Assembly: GCA_024362935.1 (NCBI GenBank)
Contig: JANCRA010000032.1
Coordinates: forward strand, 5,631,001-5,695,000
DNA length: 64,000 nucleotides
Direction: 5' to 3'
Source of the DNA: Setophaga petechia
Lineage: Eukaryota > Chordata > Aves > Passeriformes > Parulidae
Shown: positions 1 to 11,700 of the stretch, one piece after another
Layout: every line of letters begins with the position of its first letter
Position numbering within the stretch: the first letter of the stretch is position 1
Notes under the pieces: model-generated
Database searches by the model: none
The model's input: only the letters and a program-made list of their open reading frames with translations
Told to the model about the DNA's origin: nothing
Made by a program: the position numbers and the translations under genes

Positions 1-2310
1 GTTGTATCAACAAAGACCTTTTAAAATTTATTTTCTGCAACTATGTTACTTTAGAGGAGTAGATATTGCCTATTTGCCATAGCTTATGAAAGATTAAACA
101 CTTGGGCATTAGATAGCCGGCCTGTCAGCAACAGATGCTGCATGGTTCAAAACACATTTTGATTTTGCAGAGTTTGGGGACAGGAGGAAAGGTTGGAGCC
201 TTCAAATCTTAGAAAAAACCATGATATATCATTTGGTAATTTTCTATTCTTCCCATGTAATTAACTAAATATCATATAGTAATTCTGTTTTACTTAATAT
301 TATATAGCAATTGGATGGTTTAAGTCCATCAGTGTCATGTAAAAGCCTCTGTATTAATTCTGTCCCTTTCTTTCTGTGTCTTAAGAAGACATCCAGTTCC
401 AGAACAGTCTGTTATATCAATTGGCACTGCCTATTATTAGAATTTTTGCTTGTTCCCTTGGTGAGGGATTACATTTCAAGCATTACTGTCAATCATTTTT
501 CAGTGATGTTCCTTTTTGCAAAACAAATTGTGAACAAGGAGAGCAACTGCTTCCTATCTCACTGCATGTTTACCTTCTGTTTGTACTGTCCTAACTAACC
601 CTGACATAACTGTGAGCCTTCCTCTTGAGGCCAAGCAACGATGCTGCCTTTCTACCCACTGCACCAGGGCATTAAACTAGATGGAGTGTTGGCTTGTGTC
701 AGTCTATAGGAGAAGATTGCAGTTTGGTTGGCATGCTGATAAGAGTCCTTTCCTATTGGTCATTGTGGGAGAAATAGATTAGTCCTATATGGGGAGGGAG
801 AGAGAGTGAGGATTGGAATCCAGCCTGGTAAAAGGATAATGGGATCTGCATAACTATTCTTTTATTTTGGTATTTAAAATGATGCCAACTGAATAAATCT
901 TTCACATGAAGAATCACTAGTAGATTTACAAGGTTTTTGGAGCAAATTCTCTGAAGTTCCTCTGTCTTTAAATTTCCATTATCTCAAATATTACTTGTAT
1001 GGTTCAGTTGTAGGAAGGCTTCAAAATGGCATAGGTGTTTCTTTGTTTAGTTTGTTTTTCCTGTCATTGCTAAGTTGTTGGATTGTTGATAGTTTATTGA
1101 ACATAACCTTTTCCTTTCTGGATTTTCTTCTGATAAAGTCATACAGAAGCTACAGTACTAGATATTCCACCAAAGTCTGCGTTTATTCTGCCATATGGTT
1201 AGTTAATGTTCTTCACTTGTCTGAGCAGACTTTCAGTACAGACACAACTGTCTTGCCTTTGGCTGAGTTTTTGTTCATTGCCTTCTTAGCTGGACAGTTT
1301 TTCAGTTTTGCACTCTTTCCCAAGGATAGTTTTCTGTAGAAAAATTTTCATGTGGGTTTCTGCAGTCGGGAAGGTTCCATTGAAGACAGGCCCCCTTTCC
1401 TAACAAAACCTAAGCTGAAGGGCAGTAACTAAGTGGCTGAAAATACATTAGCTCAAAGTAAGCTATATTAGTTTTAACATTTTAGCAAAAATACAATGTT
1501 GGTAAAATAAATTAGTTTTTTGAGACTGATAGCAGTGAAGGAATTGCTGGATTAAAAGGAGTTGGAGTTGTGTATTGGTATTGAAGAATTAACCTTTGAA
1601 GGTCTGGGTTGTGGAGTTCTGTTTGCTCTCATTTTATGTGGTGTCTTCATTTTGGGTCTTTTTTTGGTTTTTGAGGTTGGAAGCTGGATTGCCATAGAAG
1701 TAAAGTAAATGACCACTTGATGTGGTAAGGTAAAAGCCAGGGTCACATGAAATAATATTGTATGAAGGAAAGACTGTTGCAGTTCCTTGCAGACCTGTAT
1801 TGTATCCATATTTCAAAGCTTTTCACTGGTGCTTTCAGGGTGGAATGTTGTTCTGTCAGGTAGGAGAAGACAATTCAGTATTTCAGTGCTAGGACTTCTG
1901 AGCTTTTTGAGAAGGAACTTCCCAAAATGGTGTACACTTTTAGCAGTAACAGATTTTCATTTTCTTGATGTGAAGGAAGCTTATGTTGCCATTAAAATCT
2001 TTGGGAACTGTGGTATGTTTTATTTTGCAGTGCATGAACAGTATACTGAAGAAATGTCATGCTTTCAGTCTGTGTCAAGTTTTTACAGTACTCTCAGATG
2101 CTTTGGGGGGCTGCGTTATTGTGTTTTCTTTTCATTTTCCCCCAGATCTCGTTATGTTGTCTGCTTATAATCTTTTATTTGGCACATGGCTGTGTTGCAG
2201 AAGCATTTCAAAACTATAACCTCTACAACCTTCCTTCTGGGAAACAAATATGTCCTTATTTACATACTAGGAAATCTTAGCTCTGCAGATGTCACAGGAA
2301 GAGCCATATT

Positions 2311-2428
2311 GAGAGCGTGGTGCTGGTAACACCAAGGTTGTGGGTTTAATCCCTATATGGGCCATTCACTTCAGAGTTGCACTTTGTGATTCTTGTGGGT
2401 CCCCTCCAACTCAGAACATTCTGTGATA
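2311..2428 (+). mobile_element. tRNA-Ile-derived SINE with CR1-like tail (TguSINE1 type), 5'-truncated
   Basis: The first half (2311 to about 2355) reads like the D-stem-to-acceptor part of a tRNA-Ile gene: GAGAGCGTGGTGCTGG, ACCAAGGTTGTGGGTTTAAT (degenerate B box) and ATGGGCCA. The second half (about 2366-2428) is the CR1 3' tail: TGATTCTTGTGGGTCCCCTC, CAACTCAG and a final ATTCTGTGATA. This chimeric layout is that of TguSINE1, known from zebra finch, in which a tRNA head borrows the CR1 tail for retrotransposition. The first 20 or so tRNA bases are lost or diverged and the anticodon has changed, so this is an old, dead copy. The family name is recalled, not searched. Confidence 0.75.
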
Positions 2429-2505
2429 TTGTCCTTGATGGATGCAGTCTAATGATGTAATTGAATGAAAATAATTTGAAGAACTTTAATGTATTTCCCC
2501 ACCTT

Positions 2506-2600
2506 AAAAACAAAGAAAATAAAACAAAACAAGCAAACAACCCCAAAACACAAAACAAAATTTGCTCCCCCAGAAAGAACAAACCAAAAATTAAAAAAAT
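2506..2600. repeat. A-rich low-complexity tract
   Basis: A dense run of A with C interruptions (AAAACAAAGAAAATAAAAC and similar) begins about 80 bases after the SINE. It may be an eroded A-rich tail or a simple repeat. Confidence 0.6.
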
Positions 2601-4094
2601 AACCCAACATAACTGAATTGTACACACATGTACACAAGTTTAAATGGAAAAATGTTTAACTGCAATTACATTATGCATTTTGACTCTAAATCCTGTCTCC
2701 ACTTGGGAAGGAGAGCTTGTGCCACTAAGCATTTAGAAAAACCTGGATACTGTTTTACTGAAAGGGGTTTCTGAGCATGATGCTCAGGAAACTTGGCTTC
2801 TCTATTCCAGAATACTTCTACAAAAATTGCATCAAGCAAGGGATCTGCTTGTGAAATGACAGTGTTTCTCAGGCATAGTGACAGTTTTACATGTCTAAAC
2901 TAATGGAAATTTAAGAAATCAAGTACATTTGAGCACCCTGTCCTGGGTAGTTTCAGAGGACTACAGTTGATGTTGTCAGCCCTGGTAAATAGTTTTTTCC
3001 TGTGCTTCTGTTCTTGCCCAACACCGTGGGGAAATACTTGAAGACTCTTACAAAAGGGCTCAATTCAAATTGTTTTTTTCTTTAGAGGTATAGGAAGAGT
3101 TTAATAATTTTCCAGTAATCGCTGCTCAAATATTATTCCTAATGTGGGGGTTTTATTATTATTAATATGCTGTAATACTGATAATTTTAACTTACCTTTA
3201 TTGTGAAAATAAACTTTTATAGAAGGGGAACCTATGTAGTGGCAGCAGCATCAACCAACTGCACTGATGTCATCCTATTTCTTCATGTTCTCCATGTCTG
3301 CAGGAATAGTAGGAATTGACCGTTTTACAATTGCTGAGATCAAATAAACCAACCTAAATTGGAGAGATAGATTATATTGACAACACCAGCCTCCAGAACA
3401 TGTTTGATTGCAGTCCCCTGTGGCTACATCAGCTTATCGACCTGTAGGCTCTCTGTCCGTTTTATGTCAGTCAGAAAGCAGGGCAGTTTGTTGGAGACTG
3501 AGGTCCAAAGTTCAGACTCTTCTCTATCATTGTCAGATGGGATTATTATTTTAAGGGAAAAAAATGGTTGAATGGTTACTGACTTATTTCTTGTAAAACT
3601 GTGAGTTCCTCTGCATGAGTCACAGCCTGTTTGAGCTGTAAGGATTGTGCTTCTCAGCTATTCAAAGCATCATAGCTCCTTTTAAAATTTGTCTTGGGGA
3701 CCTCAGCAATGCAAATGCATATTTGAATAATATTTTAATTGTTGTGTGTTCTTTTCTGGTTTTTGATTGGTAAATGAAAACTTAAACCTGTTCAACTCAG
3801 CTTCAGATTTTCAAAACTCATGTCCTGCCCTTGGCCATATGGGGTAAATTTGCCAGCAAATGGCAAGCGCAGCTTTTTGCTATCAAATGGTTTAGCAATC
3901 ATAGCTCAGGCCAATATGATGTTCTCCTGGAAACAAAATTCATGATAAGAAGAGGCTATTAATTTATAATAGGGTCCAATATTATGTTTTATGATTATAG
4001 ATTAAGTAAGTAAAGCACTTATTTTTCCTAGACTAGATAAGCTGGGTTGTCTGGCATGCAGTTTTCACAGTTTGTACAGTAGCTTAAGGGGAAA

Positions 4095-4114
4095 GTGTGT
4101 GTGTGTTTGTGTGT
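4095..4114. repeat. Short GT microsatellite
   Basis: About nine GT units with one interruption. Confidence 0.8.
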
Positions 4115-4425
4115 ATATTTACAGACTGCAGAAGGAACCCTTTTGGAATATAGGTGATGTAATTTACATGCTGAACAGAATTTCTGAATGGAGTTTGATT
4201 TTTAATTACCTTTCTGTCGCATGAACTACTAGGTATCAGAGAAGATAGGGTTGTGGACTTCCAAGACCTAGGCAACAAAGTCAAATATTACAGAAGTCTT
4301 TGGACGTTAATAGTTTAAAGTACTTTTTCACCTTTTTCTACTAATCTGTGGTTCAGATGAAATCTACACCTTTTATTTAAAAAAAAAAACACCCAAATCG
4401 GACGCATTAATTTTCAAAAATGTTC

Positions 4426-4468
4426 TCACCTCCTACTCTCTCTATCCTCCTCCATTTCCTCTCCCCCA
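4426..4468. repeat. Polypyrimidine tract
   Basis: A run of C and T with few interruptions. It is not followed by a recognisable exon. Confidence 0.6.
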
Positions 4469-5510
4469 GCCTGCACAGCAGCAATTAGAACATTTTAGGT
4501 GACTTCTCAGAATTTAGAAGGTAAAGTCAACATGTCTTGATTGGCATTATAACATATTTGAATGTCAGTGGTACTAGTATTGGACTTTTTCCTTGCACAT
4601 TATTGTGTGCTGCCTTGCATTGTTCCTGGTAATTGCTGGGATGCGTAGGAAAATGTGGAGGCATGCAGCTGTCTTTGTGCAGCTGACAAATAGCTTTGAA
4701 AAATATCATTGTTCTTACAGGTAAGTGAGAGAAAGGCAACTCATTCAGCCTTAATGGAACTCTGGATATGTTTCAGGTAGGGAAGAAATGAAATCCAGTG
4801 GGTGCTCTTTTCCACCCTGCTGACTAATGCCTGGTGCAGGACTATGCTGAGCTGGGATCTTCCTGGGAACAAAGGGGGAGTGAAGATTCTTAAAGGCAGT
4901 TTTGTGCTGCCTGCACAAAACGATGAACAAAGGCTTGCTAAAGACAGTACCCTCTTATTGATGGTAGATTTCCCTGCTGGGTTACATTGCTTCTTGAATT
5001 ATTTCTTAACTTTCTACTAAATAAGATGGACAACTTTGTTTAAATGCAGAAAACTTATATGTGTGAGATTAGTATGAGGATGCGGAACTAGTGCAGAGGG
5101 AAAATGCATTTTTCAAATGCTGCTATTTATTTTTTTTCTCAGATCAGAACGTGGAATGCCACATGTGGGATACTTTTATAATGCTATATGAAAAAATTAA
5201 ACGGATTTTATAAGTAAGCTTCTGTTAATATATATCCATGTAATATTTTATATACATTTGGAGGACGTGAATGTAATACATTATGACTAGAATTTACTAT
5301 CAAGATGTTGCCATATTTTAGTGGCTAAAAATTGAAGAAAGTCATTATGACTTCCCTTATTTTTAAGAGGGTTTTCCCTGTATGACATTCTCATTTTCCC
5401 CTAGCCTTTTTCCTACTTATTTTAGAAGAATTCAAAGGAAAAAAAGCGTAAGAATTATATGACAAAGTTTATGAGGATAATGTTTTATTATTTTGTTGCA
5501 GAAGGACTCC

Positions 5511-5582
5511 ATGAAAGATGACAGAAGAAGTTATTGTTATTGCAAAGTGGGATTACACTGCACAGCAGGACCAAGAACTTGA
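5511..5582 (+). promoter_or_regulatory. Upstream ORF overlapping the NCK2 start codon
   Basis: An ATG lies at 5511, seven bases before the NCK2 ATG and in another frame. It opens 23 codons and stops with TGA at 5580-5582, inside the NCK2 coding sequence. Its context is weak (T at -3), while the main ATG has A at -3, so most ribosomes would be expected to scan past it. The sequence shows the ORF; an effect on translation is inference. Confidence 0.5.
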
Positions 5583-5743
5583 CATCAAGAAAAATGAGCG
5601 TCTTTGGCTATTAGATGATTCTAAGACATGGTGGAGGGTAAGAAACGCGGCCAACAAAACGGGATATGTGCCATCAAATTATGTGGAGCGAAAAAACAGC
5701 TTGAAGAAAGGTTCTCTGGTTAAAAATCTAAAAGACACACTGG
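5518..5743 (+). CDS. NCK2: NCK2 first coding exon: start codon and first SH3 domain
   Basis: This exon encodes residues 1-75 and the first base of Gly76. The acceptor is a T-rich stretch ending TTGTTGCAG at 5501, and the donor GTAAGT is at 5744-5749, so the exon ends in phase 1. It carries the whole first SH3 domain ([26 protein letters not shown]) and the lysine-rich linker after it. The ATG at 5518 has A at -3, a good context, and its product begins like known NCK2. If the donor were ignored, the frame would stop after nine more residues at 5769, which supports splicing here. Sixteen bases of 5' UTR (5502-5517) belong to the same exon. Confidence 0.96.
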
Positions 5744-8700
5744 GTAAGTCCTTTTGTATTTTGGAATAAATTTAGTAGACTTGATGCATTTCAGGTTGGG
5801 AATGTAATGTGGATATAAATATTTTTTAACATGTGTGTTTGGTCTTTATGCTTAGTTTGAGGTGACATGATGGGTAGATGATTGAGGGATGAGGGAGGGA
5901 GGGAGAGACAGACAGAGAGTGGGTGTGGGTGGAGAATCACGTGTAAAAATCTGCAATATGTTTCTTTCCATCACATCCAGAAGAAAACGATGTTACTTTT
6001 GCTCCAGTTTTCAAAGGTTCTGTATTTTCAGTGGCTGAAGAACTGAGTTTCATAGACAAATCAAGTGCTGAATTCTGTCCTTTCACGCTAACTCCTCTCA
6101 CTTGAAAGATGAAGGATGTAAACTGGATTGTTCAGCATAGGTATCATAGCCAAAGCTAAATCACTCTATGAATGGGATTTTACAGCTTGGCTATGTACAG
6201 TTAAGTTTCTGTGGTCTGAGATGTTCTGTCAACTTCCAAGTCCTTAAATATGTATTCTACTTTCAACTTGCACATCAAGTCTTTACAACAGTATCTCATA
6301 CACATAAAATAATCCAGCTTTGAAAAATTTTGTGTGTATTTTAAAGAAATCTTTTTAAAAGTCAAGTTAAATGGGTTTTTTTTCTCTTTGATTTTTAAAG
6401 ACTGATTAAAAAGGGCTTTGCATAGAAAAGGTTAGAAAAAGTTATAAACACAGTGATAAGTTGTTGTTTTATGCCAGGAAGACCTACTAGTGGTATTTCA
6501 GAATGTTATGAATAAAACAGAAACAGGCACATTAGAAGTGTTTTGAGGGATTTTCTTTTACTTTTGTGTTGGTTTTTTGCCTGTGATTATGAAGTCTTAT
6601 GTAGAGAAAATTTATTCTGTTGCAGACTGCTGTACAAAATGACTTTTCAATAGAAAAATTAGGATTCAGGGATTGGACTTACTAGAAAGTCAAAAGGTTC
6701 ACTTAAAAATAACATGGCAATAGTTTATGCAGGATAATCCTGTGCCAATATTGCTTCTAACAGGCTTTGTTTCTTAGTCACTCCTTCATTACCATGTCTT
6801 CCACTGCTGAGTTGCCATAAAGCATATGGAAATTGGGGACTAGAGGATGGCGGCAGGCAAACAAGGTTATCATAAAATTTACCATGGTAATATTTAGGCA
6901 CAGTCCTTTCTGCAGATACTCTTGGAACATACTGATTATACTGCCAGGAAATGTGATTATGATTTTTCAAAGATTAAAGTCCCAGTTGTGACACTGAGCT
7001 CCTTTTAAATAGATTCATGTTGTTTAAAACATAAATATAATGTATGTATTTTATTTGATAGGTACCTTAGCAAAGGATTGCAGTCCTGTTGTAATAATAT
7101 TTCAAGTGTTCATGTAAAATGTGGGCAATATTTGCTTGATGCAAACACATTTTTATTTATGTCCAACAGAAATCTCTTTAAGTGAAGGAAAAGAGGTGTG
7201 TCCTAGCCTATGTGTGTGTTTATTTTCAGTCTTAGCAAAAGTGCATGTTGCAGGGTGCTTCCCCTCACTCTAGAGGTGAGTGATGAAAAGGTGTAAGTTG
7301 GTGGTTTCATGGCTGAACCATCCCTAGGTGTCACATCTCCCAAGCCTCAGCCCTTTTGTGCACACCTGCATAGATTTTTAAGTTCTGAAGCACTGTTATG
7401 ACAAGTAGTGCTTCAGAACAGATCACATTCCCTGTTCCCTTTCTAATGGTTTTCTCTGTGTGTTTGTTCAGCTGAGGCAGAAAGTGCCTTATGATGTGGT
7501 CTGGTCTTTGTGTGCTGTGACCACACTTACCTGGTGAGCATCCAGAGTATGAAGCGCCTCTCATGCTCTTTTAGGCTCATATACCCTGTGACAGTGAGAA
7601 ACTGTCTAAGGCATACCTTACTCACAAATGGATTCAGAATATTCTTAATATCCACCCAAAGGAGCTGGTGCCTAAGAGTATTCTTTTTTGAAAGTTTAGG
7701 TGCTGTGAACTCCTTACCATAATGAAACATGTATGTGCTGTGTACCGTGTATCTGTACAATGTTTTTGACCTTTCCTGAATCAGTGTCCTCAACTAAACT
7801 ATAGTATTTAAGCCTTTCCTGTCTTGCTGTACAGTAATTTCCCATTCAGAACAAGCAGAGCGTGTGCCCTTCCTTAGAGGATCCATTGTTTTGAGAGGCC
7901 ATCAAAAATGCACTCCTTCGTTTTAAACAAAGGCTTGCAAATTGCAAGACTGATGCTTCATCTAGCGAAACAGCTTTTGAAAGTTTTGCTTGACCCAGTG
8001 AAGCAAGTTCTTAGGTTCTTTTTATAAAAATATGTCTAATGTATCATCATGCCTGCCTCTCCAAGGATCATAAGAAAATTCTCAATAAAATACCTCCTAA
8101 CCCACCTACCCAGTTGGGAATGGTGGTCATGAGTATTAGTCCTTAAACCAAATCTGTTTCCAACTTTGATCTTGAAGCTCCTGCCAAAATATCAGGTACT
8201 GAACTTAAAAAAAACCCAACAAAATGTCGCTTAATAGTCTGTCAATAATTATTCATGAATCTTGTGAAACCTCAGGAGAGAAACAGCAGACTCATAGCTG
8301 CTTCCTGTGACGTACCTACCCCCCCCCCCTTTTCATACTTGTGTCACTCAAGCAAATGGTTGTTCCCATGGAGATGCACTTTTCCCTGCCTCTTTCTTAA
8401 TAGATTACATTTCCTTGTGTTAAAAAATAATTCATCTGAGAGCATCGTTATCATGCAAATGATATCATGTGTTGTGTATGTGATTACCTGTAGCTATCTG
8501 CCGCTCTTGTGCTTATCCACAGTAATTGCTGGTGCTTGATTTATATTTTTATATTCAATAAATATGAAAAGTGCCAGCCATAGCTCAAATTGTGGCAGAC
8601 CCCATAGGAGCTATAACTATTTAATTAATAGTTCCCCTCGTTTGCTATTGAAGATGCATCATCTGAATAGTTGTTCATCTTTGGCAGTCTGTTTTCTAAT

Positions 8701-11700
8701 GAAACTTTTGCCACCAGTTATGTTGGTGTCTTGTACACAAAAACTTATAATCTCATCAGAGAATTAAGTCATGCCTATTTGATGCTAAAAACTAATTTTT
8801 CCTAAACTGTTGACTGTCATCAATTATATCTCAACCCTTGAATATTTTATTAATAGAGTCCTATCAGCTTTACAGTTTTTTGGCTCAGGGTTGATGGAAG
8901 GTTGATGGACATATGGCTACCTAGAATAGGTGGCTTGATGTTTTAAAACATCAGCCCATTCTTAACAATGTCTTAAGGCTTTCTTGAACTTCCATTTTAT
9001 TTTGGCATTAAAAAAAAAAAATTAATTAAAATGTGTTCAGAGACAGCTCTCCTAAATGTGTTGGGTGCTTATTAAAACACTGATTAATGTTTGTTTGACA
9101 TATGTTCTTCAAATCAGTTGCTTGTGGACTGCAAAACAGCTCACCCAAAATCTCAAATGACCCCCAGTACTTTCTGAGATACTTTAGAACCATCCTATGC
9201 CTTTTGACAAAACAATAGCCTTTTCTACACCATTCACTTTGCCTTTCTAAGGGCTTGCTCTATTCTGTTGTATCTTCTTTTAGTCCTGACATCAGGGAAT
9301 TTTCTGTAACTTTTAACTTTCCTTAAATTACTTGGAGAAACTTTGAGTCTTGTAATTCTTTGATTGATGGATGTCTGGTTTTGTCATTTTTCTGTTTGAC
9401 GTATACTGCTTGTGCCTTCTTAAATCTCTTTCTTGAGTGAGGTCTAATGAATACTCAGCTACAATGGCCTAGTTTTAATTTTGGAAATACAGCGTATAGG
9501 CCACCTATTGAGTATTTTAAATGATTCATCTACTCATTCCCTTTTTTGTCTTAACTGAGTGATACTGCAAGTAAAACATTAATGGTAATTTGGCCATTTC
9601 ACATTGCTGTCTTCTGTTTGCTCTTATTGAATGAAATCTGGTAATTATAACTATTCTTAAGGCAAAAGTCAGCTTCTATGCCTGTGATTAAATTTTCATC
9701 TTCATTCATTGTAATGAAGCTTAAAATAGTTTCCTTTTACAGTATTTCTTTTGCGGGGAGGGTATTTTCTATACATTTTGAATAAGTCTTACTAAGCAAG
9801 AGACCTCCAGCATGCATCTTTTAAACTGTAATTTTCTGTAATATAATTCTTCCCATGTGCTGGGGGGTGGAAAGGAATTCCCATATCCATTTGGTTGGAG
9901 TGGGTGTTTGCCAGCACCACCCCCAGAACTGCCTCTGAGTGCAACTCCACGGGTTTCCCCGTCTGCAGCAATGATCTATGCCTGCTGGCTCATCTCTGTC
10001 ATGCCAAACAGAAACCTTATCTGAAGGAAGCCAGAATAATTGAGAAGTCAGTTGTTTGCGTACTCAAAATAAAACTTCTACATTTTTTCCATCCCTTTGC
10101 AAGTCATTTTCCTGGCAGCAGCACAACTCCCCAGGCAGCAGCGTGCCATTAGTGACTGAAGCGTGTGATCCAACAGCAGGGTGCCATTTTCATGGCAATC
10201 CATGATTTTCTGAATGTTTTTGCTGCTTTTGCTGCTTTTGCTTCACAACCAGTGCCGCATATAGGCTTTTCTTGCAGGTTTCTGGTCTTGTTCCCTTTAG
10301 TGAGCAGCTATGTAAGAAACCTTGAGGACACTTCTGCTCTGCTCTTGGTGATGGTTTTTGAACAGATGCCCTGCAAAAGAAAAAGGTTTAATAAAATGTG
10401 TATTGAAAAGGAGATTGGACACAAAGAATACAGGAGAGGTATTTGCAGATTTGTAGGAACAATAGAAACAGATGAGCTTTGGTGGTCATGGCAAGTGACA
10501 GTAACCTTGATAACATTTCACAGACATGTTTGAGTTGCATGAGGGACTTTTTAAATGGCTCCTTTATTGGGCTTCTGGAAGTCTGCAAAACTTTTCAGTA
10601 ACTTTTCACTCAGTATACCAGATTTGGAAAGTAAGAATTGGCAAGTGAGACATAATGTAGAGAAGCCAGTTCTTGCTTGCATCAGTGTTCCTAGCAGGTT
10701 ATTTCACAAGTGTTATGAGCATCTGGGACTATTTCCTGTGTTTGTCAACCCCTGGGGTATGTGTCTACCTGGGTCAGTCTGTACATCTGCAGGCGTCTCT
10801 GAATGCCATATATACTGATGCTTCCAGGAATCAACAGTTTTATATCTTTCTCCTCTCCCCAGTTATTGTTACGAAAATGCTAGGGTTTTTTTCAAATTTA
10901 TAACTTCATATTTTCTCATTTGAGGGCTACTTAGTACTACTTTCTCGGCGCTTATTTGGAAGTTGACAGGGAAGTTAGCCCTTTTTTTTTGCAGAGTCAC
11001 TGCCTAGTTAGAAGCAGAAATGAGGAATTGCTCATTCTTTAATGCAATGGTTTTTTTAGCAATGGAAAACTGTTCCTCATTACTGTTGGTTAAGAGGCTT
11101 GGTGTACTTCCGCTTTACATGTAAATATTTTAACTCAGATTTAAACAATTACCATCATAATTCTGTATAAAATGGTTATGAAATCTCATTCTCCAGTTAA
11201 GTTATCAACCTTTAAATTCTGGTGTGTGTGTTATTGGCCTTTATTTAATTTTTTTTCCTTTTTTATGTTTGATTTTGAGGACTTTTAAAAAATATCTTAG
11301 TGATCCAATTTTGGGAACTCTGATATAATATGTGTGGCAGATTTAACTGTATAAGGTGGTATTTTGGCATTAATCAGATAGCTTCTAAATCTTGTTTTAA
11401 GTATTGAAATTTGATTACTGAAGTCTTTCATTGGTGAAAATTACTTATGACTCTAACGTTGCAGGTTTTAGCTGAATATTTTCCAGTTTTTCCACACTAA
11501 TTTTTAAAAGTGTGTAATCATAAGAAGTATGCACAGTATTTTTGGCACAGTCAGAGCACTAAGTTGAGTCTTCAGTACTGTTTGCTTGATGAATTTGTTT
11601 GTTTATCAGTGACCTGTCTGAGCCTCATCTGCATGATTACAGAAAACACATTAAATTTGTAATAGACCCAAGTACCAGTTTGAAAATATTTCTATTAATT

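Larger units (their letters stand above)
1..5501 (+). other. NCK2: Intron in the NCK2 5' UTR (3' part)
   Basis: This AT-rich stretch ends at the acceptor of the first coding exon. No exon, promoter or CpG island is recognisable in it. It carries a tRNA-headed SINE (2311-2428), an A-rich tract (about 2506-2600), a short GT repeat and a pyrimidine tract. The open frames here have no family resemblance. That it is intronic follows from the AG at 5500-5501 and from the untranslated first exon known for this gene family, which must lie further upstream. Confidence 0.75.

Noticed and set aside
9010..9021. Poly-A run considered as a retrotransposed tail
   Set aside because: No upstream element body or target duplication is visible; treated as simple A-rich intron.
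10165..10533. Plus-strand open frame of 122 codons
   Set aside because: No recognisable domain. It sits inside the NCK2 intron, and its alanine/phenylalanine stretch comes from the TTTTGCTGC minisatellite.
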